42,301 nucleotides of DNA from positions 1 through 42,301 of the IMG/VR virus record IMGVR_UViG_3300024999_000196, one strand, 5' to 3'. Below the pieces are notes generated by a model. That model had not been told where the DNA came from and made no database searches. It saw only the letters and a list, made by a program, of their open reading frames with translations. This stretch comes from a virus. A program made the position numbers and the translations under genes. Of this stretch, positions 26,572-34,798 are shown piece by piece (position 1 is the first letter of the stretch; each line of letters begins with the position of its first letter).

Positions 26572-27374
26572 TAAATTTCCTCTCTCACTACAAGGTCAAT
26601 CGGAGTATATCGGTATGATTCTATCGTCCCGCGCATAGACCGTATCCGGCCCATGATCAGCCATTGCGTACCGTAATCGTCCACCAGCACCATCGGCATC
26701 GGGATACGGCGTTTGCTTCTGAGCATGTTCCACAGCGCGTCAAATATCGTCTGCTCGATGATCATCAGCGTAAACGAATATTCTCGCACCAACGACCGGG
26801 CTTTGTAGTAGATGTTGCCCGCAGCCATTTCCCGTTCAATCGAGTAATCCACCTCATTGACAGCCATTCCGTATCGTGCGTTCGAATACTCGCCCCGTAA
26901 CCCCGGGAATACCGTGCCGATTGATAATGTCAGCGGCCGTCCGGTCGTGTTTGCAACCGTGATTCGGAGCACGCAGATTCCAGTAAATTCTGGGAACTCG
27001 AACCATGCCGCCGATCTCAGCCCGGAAGCGCTGGCTACTGTTGTTCCTGCCAGTGGCTCCAGCAGGATCTCCTGCGGAGAAATTGCCCCGCTGGTCGCCC
27101 ATGCCGTCCCGGCTTCCCATTCCGTGTCTGGCTCCCATGCAATCGCGTTCGGGTCAGTGATCGAGACAGTCAGGGTATCGGCCGCAATCCCCAGAATCGC
27201 CACCGAATCCATCGTCCCTTGCATGACCACCGATACCATGGCCGACATGACCGATGAACTAGCCGCCCTCCAGGATTTCTTTACGGCAGTTTCGAGCACG
27301 TTGACCGCCGGCCATGTCGCGCTTTCGCTCGTCGCCGTGGCCGATGTCGCCGTGGATGTCGCTATCAGTTTCAT
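26571..27374 (-). CDS. Minor tail protein, 267 aa
   Basis: This 267-residue protein lies between the 439-residue tail-tip protein and the fibre-type protein. It is beta-rich: VSVVMQGTMDSVAILGIAAD, AWFEFPEFTGICVLRITV and GRPLTLSIGTVFPGLRGEY. A C-terminal helix-containing domain carries YSFTLMIIEQTIFDALW. The pattern recalls a distal tail or tip ring protein in the lambda M/L/K neighbourhood. The assignment is by order and composition only. Confidence 0.6.
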   Translation of the reverse strand: MKLIATSTATSATATSESATWPAVNVLETAVKKSWRAASSSVMSAMVSVVMQGTMDSVAILGIAADTLTVSITDPNAIAWEPDTEWEAGTAWATSGAISPQEILLEPLAGTTVASASGLRSAAWFEFPEFTGICVLRITVANTTGRPLTLSIGTVFPGLRGEYSNARYGMAVNEVDYSIEREMAAGNIYYKARSLVREYSFTLMIIEQTIFDALWNMLRSKRRIPMPMVLVDDYGTQWLIMGRIRSMRGTIESYRYTPIDLVVREEI

Positions 27375-28690
27375 ACGGTCGTTGCCGGTCCCTTATAGGT
27401 CACTGTTTCCTGATCGAAATTGTAGTCAATGTTGAGGATCTTCATTGTCGTGGCCAGCGGCACGGAAAACGTATCGTCATAAACGATCAGGTCTCGCCCA
27501 ATGTCATAGATATTGCCATCAATCGGCATCGTCACCGTTGCCCAGGCTTTTTGCCACAGAGCCAGAAGCGAGGTCAGTCGAGCAACATTCGTGTTCCGGA
27601 AATAGTTTTTTGTCCGATAATCAAGAAATGTCTCGACCTCGATATCATCGCCGTAAGCATCGCCGACCACTTTTGCGTACCAGCTTTTATCGGATAGGTG
27701 CCACGTCAGCGCAATAGGGTCTTGCTCCGGTAGCCGCGCGTTTTCCGAGCGGGTCGAGAGGTTGCGTATCAACCGTTTCCCGCCGATTGGAGCCTCGAAA
27801 AAATCGAACGAGTCAATTGATATTGGCGATGTATCCGCCGCGGCGCGGTCGTAGAATGTCAGCGTGGTGAGGTCTCCGGATAATGTGAAAACCTGCCCGT
27901 AAAACCCACAAGCCTTATCCAGAAAATCAATGGCCTTCCTATTCGTTTTTACGAATTTGACCAGTGGATACGTGGAGAATGCAGCCGGGTACGATGCCGT
28001 AACTCCGAGTTTCGTGGCAACGAAATCAGCAAGGTGCGCGAGGGTAGATATTTCCTGTGCTGCCGGTACGATATACACCGTAGCTGGAGACGTAGAGCGA
28101 TCATATCCGAGAACTCCGTATGCGTCTCCTGACGAATCGTCACACGCTGCGGTTACATCGTTGTAATCGTCGAAAACCTTGAGGCCAGTAGAAAAAAAAC
28201 CGCCCCCTTTGTAGAACGTCGCGGCAACTCCATTGGTTGAGCGCTGCGCCGGAAAAAACGGCCTCCATGCCGCCGTCGATATCGTCCCCATGGCAATTGG
28301 GATGTCAACCGGATCACCGTTTTCGTCCACCCCCAGAGAGAGCATGTTGACGTTGAACTCGTGCTCGCGGATCGAATAGACCACCTCGTCGCGGCCGATG
28401 GATTGCAAGACGAAAGTCCCGGTGAAAAGTACCGTTGCCGCCAACGTCTCGCTATCGAGCCAGTAGATCGTCCCGGCCAGTGTGTCAGCAGGTTTTGCGG
28501 TGAACAGGTCGGGAGAGAAAACCACGTTGCCGTATCGTGGTTTGATGTATCCGCCGCTGTCGCCATAGGCCAGGGAGAGCGATGGCGATGAGATGACATA
28601 TGGTTCATAGTAATATGTCGCCCCGGCCACGCCTTCCGCGCTTAATTTCCGGGTGACGCCATCGACTATGATGCTCATTACCATGCTCAT
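27371..28690 (-). CDS. Tail-tip/baseplate hub-like protein, 439 aa
   Basis: This 439-residue protein directly follows the tape measure gene (overlap ATGA). In this position siphophages encode the distal tail or tip hub. It has an N-terminal beta domain (MSIIVDGVTRKLSAEGV, PSLSLAYGDSGGYIKP), and a middle segment with SLGVDENGDPVDIPIAMGTI (as in tip proteins that define grid-like contacts). A C-terminal beta-rich part has KSWYAKVVGDAYGDDIEVETF. It is probably a tail adaptor or hub subunit. The precise family is unresolved. Confidence 0.65.
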   Translation of the reverse strand: MSMVMSIIVDGVTRKLSAEGVAGATYYYEPYVISSPSLSLAYGDSGGYIKPRYGNVVFSPDLFTAKPADTLAGTIYWLDSETLAATVLFTGTFVLQSIGRDEVVYSIREHEFNVNMLSLGVDENGDPVDIPIAMGTISTAAWRPFFPAQRSTNGVAATFYKGGGFFSTGLKVFDDYNDVTAACDDSSGDAYGVLGYDRSTSPATVYIVPAAQEISTLAHLADFVATKLGVTASYPAAFSTYPLVKFVKTNRKAIDFLDKACGFYGQVFTLSGDLTTLTFYDRAAADTSPISIDSFDFFEAPIGGKRLIRNLSTRSENARLPEQDPIALTWHLSDKSWYAKVVGDAYGDDIEVETFLDYRTKNYFRNTNVARLTSLLALWQKAWATVTMPIDGNIYDIGRDLIVYDDTFSVPLATTMKILNIDYNFDQETVTYKGPATTV

Positions 28691-31600
28691 GCGGCCAACC
28701 TCGAAAATCCGCGTGATTGCAGATCGGAGTCGAGCTGCTTGACGTAGGTAGCTATTTCCCGGCCATCGAGATAGATGTGGTTATGTATGGCCTGTCCGCC
28801 GGCCTTGACGCTATCCAATTTTTTAAACAACTTCTCGAACGTGTCAGGTCCGTATGGGAGCGGAATAAGCGCCTCAGCCCCTTTCTCGCCGATGACATGC
28901 GAACCCCATCGGGTGATTCCGGGGAATATCCCCCCGACAGCGTGCAGTTGGTCTCCACCGGCAAACGATCCGAGATCGACCCCGTTTACCCCAGACGCGG
29001 AGGCTATTGAGTTTGCTGCCACTCCGATTGATTTGGCTGTTTCCCCGACAACCCCGCCAAACCCCACAATCATTTGCGAAAACCCGAGAACTTGCCCGTC
29101 TGCCATGCTTGACGCAGAACCCAATGATCTAGTGGCAGATGTCAGCGATGATACGTCACCCGATACCGCCCCCATCGCGCCGGCTGCGCTTGCCAGATCC
29201 CCCGACATCCTTTCTGCGCCGGCGGCGGCGTAATAGGATTGGTTCCCAACCGTATACAGTTTTTTGGTATACCCCTCGGCGGCGGCGGAGGCATCCATCA
29301 TTGCTTGTTGCTGCTCGTCGATCATGGTGATCATCGTCTTCCACTTGCCAGTCGATTTGTCCAGACTGTAGTTAAACCCGACCGTAACCTTGTTGTTGCT
29401 GTCAGCGATGTTCCCAAAATCCTGCAACCCACGCTGCATCGTGAGTATTCCTGTGCTCGCATCGTATGCAGCCAACGCCGTGTATTTGAGAGCCGGAACG
29501 AGGTCTTTGATCTCGTCCGTCACGACCTGCAACTCTCGGGTCAATCCCGATGATGCTAATTGCCCCTCAGTGGTGCCGGTAGCGTTCAGCATTGTGCCTA
29601 GGGTCGGGCGGTGCTTGCCGAGCCAGGTGTTCAGCCCAGCAATAATCAATGCCCCGACCGCGAGCCAACCAGCAGCGACCCCCATCCCGGCCATCGCTCC
29701 AGTTCCAGCCCCGGCTCCTGTGGCGGTCCCGGCTCCTGCGGCGGTCCCGGCTCCTGCGGCGGTCCCGGCTCCTGCGGCGGTCCCGGCTCCTGATGAAAAA
29801 AGCGATGATTGTGCCGCGGCGATGCCAGCATGTCCGGCTCCCGACGCGCCGACAGTAGATCCTATATTAATTCCGAGTTGCGCCGCCACCGACTGGGCCA
29901 TAGCAGTTGCCGTGCCGCTCTGGATCAACCCGAGTGTTACCCCGCCCTGATAGGCACTCGCCGCACCAAGTCCTGCTTGCATGATCCCGGTCCCGGTATT
30001 GCCGCGCCCGATGTTACGCGCCCCGGAATACATCCCATAGGCCCCGCCGGCCAGCGCCACCCCGCCGCCGATCTGCCCCATGGTGGTTGTCGCCGGTCCG
30101 CCCGCGCCGCCGAACATGCTGCCGATACCGCCACCACCTCCGCCCGTGCCTGACCCGAACAGCCCTCCGAGAAACCCTCCCGATCCGCCGAACAGGTTCA
30201 TGAGGGCGTCCTTGATCCCCGACATGATGATCGCTGCGAGCATTTCCGCCAGCATTCGCTTGAAAATGTCGAGGATCGAATCCATCGAGAAATCAAACTC
30301 GTAGATCATGTCAGCGATGGACGATTGAATGCTCGACATCGCGTTACTCCACTCGTCCACGAATACGTTGGTCGTGTTTTCAGTGCTGTCTACTATCTCG
30401 TCATTTGCACGGGCTACCGCTTCTGTCTTGCCCTCTTCCATGAGCTGCCAAGAGTCCTTGATACTCTCGATTTGCGCTCGCTCTGCTATGCCGTACCGCT
30501 CGTAATAGGTGTTGCGGTTCTCGACCTCGTCCTTGGTAGCTTTGGTCTTATCCTTCTCAGCCTTGACGTGCTCTTTTTTGCTCTTGTCAGATTCTACCTT
30601 GACCGTGCCGTAATGTTTTTTTACGACAGGAGTGGTCGTTTCTACCGATTTTTTCGCCGTCTGCCATGTATCGACGTATTTGTCTTTCGTGGATTCGAGC
30701 GTGTTTTTCTCGATCTCAAGCGCATTAATGGAATCATCTATCGCTTTGAGTTCGTCCTCTTTGGCCTTGCGTGCTGCCGGGGTAAACGCCCATGATTCGG
30801 CAACGTCTTTGCGCTTTGACGCCAGCTTATCGAGTTCGGTGTCAACCTCTTTCATGCCCGGAACGATGTCGGCAAGAGCCTGTTTCAGTTCGTTGGCATC
30901 AGAAGTCGCATATTCCAGAAACGACAATTCCCCAGCAGCTACAGCCCGCGCGCCCTGAATCGATTGCCCGATGTTCCCAAACGCGCCGACGACCTGACCG
31001 GCAAGATTGATCATCTCGGTTAATAACGAGAGGATCCCTTCACGGTTTTGGTCTATCGTATCGGCCAAACTAAGGATAGACCGAGATATCCCCTCAGTCG
31101 CTCCTGATCCTTCGTTGGCGTCGGCTATGATGTCCTTGTAAACATTGTCGAGCACAGTTAGGGCCTGAGTGACCGTGACCGTCATCTCTGAAAATTCAGC
31201 CTGCACCCCCGCGCCGCCCCGCTCGAATGCGTCGAGGAAATCTTTCGCCGTCAGTTTTCCATCCAGCATCTTCTGTCGGAGTTGACCGAGAGTAATACTC
31301 CCCTCTTTCCACCCTGCCGCCACCGCCTCCAGAATCCGAGGCGTGTTGTCGATCATCGAATTGTACTCTTCAGCACGAACTATCCCGCCCTGGAGAGCTT
31401 GGGTCATCTGCTGGAGACCAGCTTTCGCGCTCTCTTGGGATGTCCCCGAGACAATAAGAGCCTGATTTACTCTCTCGGTGATGGCCAGCCGTTCGTTTTC
31501 CGATAGCCCCAGTTCCCTGGTTGCCCTTGAGAGTTTGGTATACAAATTGGCGGTGCTCTCGTAGGTTTGGCGGGTCCTGTTGGACATATCGAAGAGAGCT

Positions 31601-32235
31601 TCCTCGACAGATATTAGCTCCTGCTGCGATGAGGTTACGAGTTTTAGGCGTGAATGGAGGTTGGTGTAGTTGTCGGCAATGGCAATGACTTGCTTTCCCC
31701 AGGAAACGAGCGCCCCTGCCGACAAAAACGCAAGCGCGGTTTTTGCAGCATTGCCGAACGACAAGAAGGACTGACCGGCCTTGTCTGTGCCTTTGGTGAC
31801 TTCGGCAATCTGTGTTTTCGATAGCCCGAACTGCCGACCGAGAGACTTGATTTCTGTCGTTGAGAGACCAGCAGCGCGGGAAATACTACGGAGAGAATCG
31901 ACCTGCGCTTTTGCAGCGGAGGTCTGCATCATTTTTGACTGTAACTGCTGGAACTGCGTGCCGGTTACGCCGGTGATTTTCTGGAGACTACCGAGGTCAA
32001 CCCCGATCTGCTTGAAGGTCTGCCCAGCCGTCTGGGATGATCTTGACAGCGTGCCGAGGCTGGCAATAAGGGTATTCGTGCCCTTGGAGATTGATCTTGA
32101 ATCAATGGCGTTGTTTAGGGCATTCGACATGCCCTTGGCAGACTCGGTAACAATCTGCCGAGCCGCCGCCATATCCTTTCTGAGTTGGGTCGAGTCGCCT
32201 GAAATCTCGACGTATATTCCGGGTATCTTCGCCAC
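28687..32235 (-). CDS. Tape measure protein
   Basis: This 1182-residue protein sets tail length and is ejected during infection. It starts at GTG 32235 with GGGAG. The N-terminal part (residues about 185-330) has the classical tape-measure domain: YTNLHSRLKLVTSS, EALFDMSNRTRQTYESTA, RATRELGLSENE and QGGIVRAEEYNSMIDN. Coiled-coil and charged repeats follow (about 500-600). A hydrophobic, Gly-rich part (700-900) includes candidate membrane helices (GWLAVGALIIAGLNTWL) and four 18-bp repeats giving GTAAGA units (29713-29792). The length implies a tail of roughly 180 nm by the usual 0.15 nm per residue rule. It follows the frameshifted chaperone at once. Confidence 0.93.
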   Translation of the reverse strand: MAKIPGIYVEISGDSTQLRKDMAAARQIVTESAKGMSNALNNAIDSRSISKGTNTLIASLGTLSRSSQTAGQTFKQIGVDLGSLQKITGVTGTQFQQLQSKMMQTSAAKAQVDSLRSISRAAGLSTTEIKSLGRQFGLSKTQIAEVTKGTDKAGQSFLSFGNAAKTALAFLSAGALVSWGKQVIAIADNYTNLHSRLKLVTSSQQELISVEEALFDMSNRTRQTYESTANLYTKLSRATRELGLSENERLAITERVNQALIVSGTSQESAKAGLQQMTQALQGGIVRAEEYNSMIDNTPRILEAVAAGWKEGSITLGQLRQKMLDGKLTAKDFLDAFERGGAGVQAEFSEMTVTVTQALTVLDNVYKDIIADANEGSGATEGISRSILSLADTIDQNREGILSLLTEMINLAGQVVGAFGNIGQSIQGARAVAAGELSFLEYATSDANELKQALADIVPGMKEVDTELDKLASKRKDVAESWAFTPAARKAKEDELKAIDDSINALEIEKNTLESTKDKYVDTWQTAKKSVETTTPVVKKHYGTVKVESDKSKKEHVKAEKDKTKATKDEVENRNTYYERYGIAERAQIESIKDSWQLMEEGKTEAVARANDEIVDSTENTTNVFVDEWSNAMSSIQSSIADMIYEFDFSMDSILDIFKRMLAEMLAAIIMSGIKDALMNLFGGSGGFLGGLFGSGTGGGGGGIGSMFGGAGGPATTTMGQIGGGVALAGGAYGMYSGARNIGRGNTGTGIMQAGLGAASAYQGGVTLGLIQSGTATAMAQSVAAQLGINIGSTVGASGAGHAGIAAAQSSLFSSGAGTAAGAGTAAGAGTAAGAGTATGAGAGTGAMAGMGVAAGWLAVGALIIAGLNTWLGKHRPTLGTMLNATGTTEGQLASSGLTRELQVVTDEIKDLVPALKYTALAAYDASTGILTMQRGLQDFGNIADSNNKVTVGFNYSLDKSTGKWKTMITMIDEQQQAMMDASAAAEGYTKKLYTVGNQSYYAAAGAERMSGDLASAAGAMGAVSGDVSSLTSATRSLGSASSMADGQVLGFSQMIVGFGGVVGETAKSIGVAANSIASASGVNGVDLGSFAGGDQLHAVGGIFPGITRWGSHVIGEKGAEALIPLPYGPDTFEKLFKKLDSVKAGGQAIHNHIYLDGREIATYVKQLDSDLQSRGFSRLAA
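29713..29792. repeat. 18-bp tandem repeats in the tape measure gene
   Basis: Four 18-bp units, of which three are identical and the first has one change, cover 29713-29784. A partial fifth unit reaches 29792. Each unit encodes six residues (GTAAGA), so copy-number change keeps the frame and only lengthens or shortens the tape measure. Confidence 0.85.
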
Positions 32236-32876
32236 TTATCGCTCCCGCATTGCTTTGAGTGCTGACCGCTCCATGACCTTGATCCCCTCTAAAACGTCTT
32301 CTTCGTCTTCCGGCGCGATCTTCCTAACTCTCATCCACATCGGAAGAACATTGTGATCTAGCCCGATGGCTCCAACTGGCCCCATTCTCCACTGTGTCAT
32401 CACATCAGTGAAGAGGTTGACTATCTGCCAGTTGTCGGGAAAGATGCCCCCGTCGTTGCCTCTGAAGTTTTCTGCTTGCCGGACTATCTCGACAGGTAAT
32501 CCAAACTTACTAGCTGATTCGTTGGGATTACCGCCGCCGCCGATCAGCTCGACGGCAGCGGCTTCTAGTTTTTTACCCGACTCTCGATCAACTCAGTCCG
32601 GTAGACCGAGAAAATTTCCTGTCCGGCGGCTTGATAATTGTTCGTCAACGCGGTAATCGACTCTTGATTGCATTCGGCGTCTATTCCGTCCCACGCGGCT
32701 ATGATCTCTGCCAGCGCTTCGTCCATCGGTCGGTCTTTGAGCCGTTCGACGTAGTCGATGAGTTCTTTACGGTTCTTGTATCGGAACGTGATGGATATCG
32801 TCGCCGGCTTCTTCTCGCCGGGAACGGTAATCGGGACATCTGCCTTGAATGTCGGCTCGGGGTTGAGTTTCAGCAT
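32236..32876 (-). CDS. Tail assembly chaperone, gpGT-like frameshift product
   Basis: A -1 shift at A AAA AAC (32574-32568) lets ribosomes bypass the stop of the 103-residue product and read on to TAA 32238-32236, giving 213 residues. The extension (LEAAAVELIGGGG, then FGLPVEIVRQAENF, FPDNWQIVNLFTDVMTQW, GPVGAIGLDHNVLPMWMRV) has no start codon of its own in frame. It has the DUF1799-type pattern found in tail chaperone partners. The tape measure gene starts one base later. Lambda G/GT is the model: both products bind the tape measure protein during tail assembly. Confidence 0.8.
32565..32876 (-). CDS. Tail assembly chaperone, gpG-like
   Basis: The 103-residue upstream product of the frameshift pair starts at ATG 32876. 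It has KLNPEPTFKADVPITVPG near the start (beta strands as in other phage chaperones), a basic segment around TFRYKNRKELIDYVERL and a helix with DEALAEIIAAWDGI. It ends with ELIESRVKN directly before the stop, whose last codons form the slippery site. It chaperones the tape measure protein. The family assignment rests on the gene order (after the tail tube, before the tape measure) and on the frameshift. Confidence 0.82.
   Translation of the reverse strand: MLKLNPEPTFKADVPITVPGEKKPATISITFRYKNRKELIDYVERLKDRPMDEALAEIIAAWDGIDAECNQESITALTNNYQAAGQEIFSVYRTELIESRVKN
32568..32574 (-). promoter_or_regulatory. Programmed -1 frameshift site A AAA AAC
   Basis: The last sense codons of the gpG-like gene are GTA AAA AAC followed by TAG. 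This gives the heptamer A AAA AAC in the correct phase (X XXY YYZ). After a -1 slip the frame runs 110 codons into a DUF1799-like domain. A slippery heptamer immediately before the stop matches lambda-type tail chaperone genes. Confidence 0.85.
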
Positions 32877-32888
32877 TTATGTCACCTA

Positions 32889-33533
32889 TCAGGACGCGTA
32901 ATAGGTGGGAGTGCCGTTCATCGTGATAACTGCGCTTGTGGTAACAAGCCCCTGCGCCTGTCCGCCAGGGAGCATGGTACAGCCGACATAGCCGACAAAG
33001 TAAAGGATCTGCCCGCCGCTACCGAACTGAAACTTGAAAGCCCGTTTCGCCTGGATGTCGGAAGCGGCTTTCATCGCCAGGAGACCGGCATCGTCGGCGT
33101 CCCAAATATGATCCATGCTGAATGAAATGGCACTCGGTAGGCCAGGAATCTGGCTCTTTTGCGGGTCGTGAATGGTGGTCGTGTCAATAAACTCGAAGTC
33201 GCCACCAGAGGCAGAGATATTGGTCGCGGTGCTGATGGTCGTTCCCATTGTCAGTTTTGCCGCCGTGCCGGAAGTGAAGGTATCGAACAGGGTCGAGTCG
33301 ATCCCCTCACATTCGAAAGTATCGGCGGCGACATTGGCCACCCTGACAACCTTTTGATCCAATTGCCTCATTCCCTGGACTTCAAGGAAGACGAGATCGC
33401 CGTTGCTGTATCCGTGCGATGTGCTTGATGCTACTGCCGGGGATGCCTTGGTGATTCCGGTGATGGTCTTGGTTGCGGCGATTGCGGATTGCATCGAAAC
33501 CGCAACGTTTTTCCACACGATTGCTGTTGCCAT
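32889..33533 (-). CDS. Major tail tube protein
   Basis: This 214-residue protein precedes the chaperone pair, where the tail tube gene belongs. It starts TAIVWKNVAVSMQSAIAATK (the start of a phage tail tube fold), and has SAISFSMDHIWDADDAGL and RAFKFQFGSGG in the C-terminal part, ending with AVITMNGTPTYYAS. Between residues about 27 and 95 an inserted module (ITKASPAVASSTSHGYSNGD, VFLEVQGM, VVRVANVAADTFECEGID) looks like the E1-FCCH-type beta barrel known in phage tail proteins. That could decorate the tail. The start ATG 33533 follows AGGCAAGCAA. Confidence 0.82.
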   Translation of the reverse strand: MATAIVWKNVAVSMQSAIAATKTITGITKASPAVASSTSHGYSNGDLVFLEVQGMRQLDQKVVRVANVAADTFECEGIDSTLFDTFTSGTAAKLTMGTTISTATNISASGGDFEFIDTTTIHDPQKSQIPGLPSAISFSMDHIWDADDAGLLAMKAASDIQAKRAFKFQFGSGGQILYFVGYVGCTMLPGGQAQGLVTTSAVITMNGTPTYYAS

Positions 33534-33625
33534 TTGCTTGCCTCATAGGTTGCGGTTGCTCCATGAGGCCGTATGGCGTGATGGTGATAGTCCTGCCGTG
33601 TCCGTGCGGAGAGGGCTAGAACGAT

Positions 33626-33718
33626 TTATTTCTTTTCTTTCAACAGTTGCTCTGCCAGGCCGATAAAGTGCTTTGCCGTCCTGATCAGAATTTTCAAAAT
33701 TGCTTCGGCTGTTATCAT
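33626..33718 (-). CDS. Small helical protein, 30 aa
   Basis: ATG 33718 overlaps the stop of the DUF3168-like gene (ATGA), and TAA comes 30 codons later. The peptide is one basic amphipathic helix (AILKILIRTAKHFIGLAEQLL). Coupling supports a real gene. The 92 bases from here to the tail tube gene hold no other frame. Function unknown. Confidence 0.5.
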   Translation of the reverse strand: MITAEAILKILIRTAKHFIGLAEQLLKEKK

Positions 33719-34101
33719 GTCTTCTTCAGCATCAAACGGTATTCGATTATGTAGCGGTAGATCCCATCCTCGATCATCGGCTGTCCGTTCTCCCGATCCA
33801 TCGGCCCGACCTGCTCATACCCTGAAAGCCCGGTCAGCGTCGAATTGTCGAACAGCGCATAGACCAGTTCCGCGACAGTGTGCATCGACGTGACGTCATC
33901 GGCAACGACGCTGATCTCTATAAGCAGGTCAACGAACGTCAATTGCATTCCGTGGTCGTTCAGGGCAGAGATTATCGAGACAACACACAGCGGGACCGTC
34001 GACCCGACTGGAGCCTCTATCGGATACCACCTGCCGCCGATAGCGGCTGTCAGCGCCGATCCTGATATTTTGCTGTATAGTGCCTCGAATACTGTTTTCA
34101 T
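33715..34101 (-). CDS. Tail terminator/completion protein (DUF3168-like)
   Basis: The 128-residue product fits DUF3168-type tail completion proteins: an N-terminal VFEALYSKISGSALTAAIGG, RWYPIEAPVGSTVPLCVVSI, a long strand with LTFVDLLIEISVVAD, SMHTVAELVYALFD, and EDGIYRYIIEYRLML at the end. It caps the tail and joins it to the head. It follows the gp10-like gene with a 4-base overlap and precedes the tail tube gene, as in HK97-type phages. Confidence 0.78.
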   Translation of the reverse strand: MKTVFEALYSKISGSALTAAIGGRWYPIEAPVGSTVPLCVVSIISALNDHGMQLTFVDLLIEISVVADDVTSMHTVAELVYALFDNSTLTGLSGYEQVGPMDRENGQPMIEDGIYRYIIEYRLMLKKT

Positions 34102-34469
34102 CTCGCCTTGAACAACTCAATGGCTTTGCGGATGCCTTTCTCTTTCGCCGGTCGCATAAAAGGTCGAGCCGACACTCGCCTCCCGGTTACGCGTCCCCAT
34201 GCTATCAGCACGTGGCCATACTCGATCAGGTGTGCGTGTGGCCCGGTTGCGGCAACGATATACCCACCATCTTTGTATTTCGATTTCTTCAGGTTGATGG
34301 ATCGCCGCAGTCTTCCTGATCGATCACGAAAAGAGGTGGTCGTTTTCGCCTCTCGGTGAATGGTATCGGCAACCACTTCAAGATTCTGATCAACCGCGTC
34401 AAGGATGTCTCCGAGCGCGATGTCAAATTCTTTTTGCAGGTTGCCGACACTGACATTAGCCTTGATCAT
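34098..34469 (-). CDS. HK97 gp10-like head-tail joining protein
   Basis: The 123-residue product matches the HK97 gp10/phage minor tail pattern: FDIALGDILDAVDQNLEVVAD, TIHREAKTTTSFRDRSGRLRRSI and YIVAATGPHAHLIEYGH, followed by RPFMRPAKEKGIRKA. It forms part of the head-tail interface. The preceding gene overlaps by 4 bases and the following one by 4, as in a translationally coupled module. Confidence 0.88.
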   Translation of the reverse strand: MIKANVSVGNLQKEFDIALGDILDAVDQNLEVVADTIHREAKTTTSFRDRSGRLRRSINLKKSKYKDGGYIVAATGPHAHLIEYGHVLIAWGRVTGRRVSARPFMRPAKEKGIRKAIELFKAR

Positions 34470-34798
34470 ATCGTTTCCACCGCCGTGACTTCCAGAAACC
34501 TGTTGCGCTCTTCGAGGTTGGCAATCGACACGATATCAAAGTACCTGCCGCCCATGTTCAGCCGCATTTTCAATGTCAGCCCGGAGAAATACCTGAACCA
34601 GAACTTCGTTTCGAGCTTGCCTGTTTCCCGCCTGGCTATCGCCGCCTCTTGCCCCCGAATCGGGAGAACCTTGCTCCAAATTCGTTTATACGCGGTCCAT
34701 GAGTCGATTTTCTCGCCCATCGTCCCGCGTGTCGTGCTTCGTTGCTCGACAATTACCTGCCGGTTGAGTTCCCCCGGCTGGATGCGAAACGTAATCAC
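34466..34798 (-). CDS. Head-tail adaptor (SPP1 gp16/HK97 gp7-like)
   Basis: The 110-residue product is the phage head-tail joining protein type: IQPGELNRQVIVEQRSTTR, WTAYKRIWSKVLPIRGQE, and LKMRLNMGGRYFDIVSIANL near the C-terminus. It binds below the connector ring. It overlaps the connector gene by 4 bases and the gp10-like gene by 4. The family is clear from the RQV...W...A.I.P..G.E pattern. Confidence 0.88.
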   Translation of the reverse strand: MITFRIQPGELNRQVIVEQRSTTRGTMGEKIDSWTAYKRIWSKVLPIRGQEAAIARRETGKLETKFWFRYFSGLTLKMRLNMGGRYFDIVSIANLEERNRFLEVTAVETI

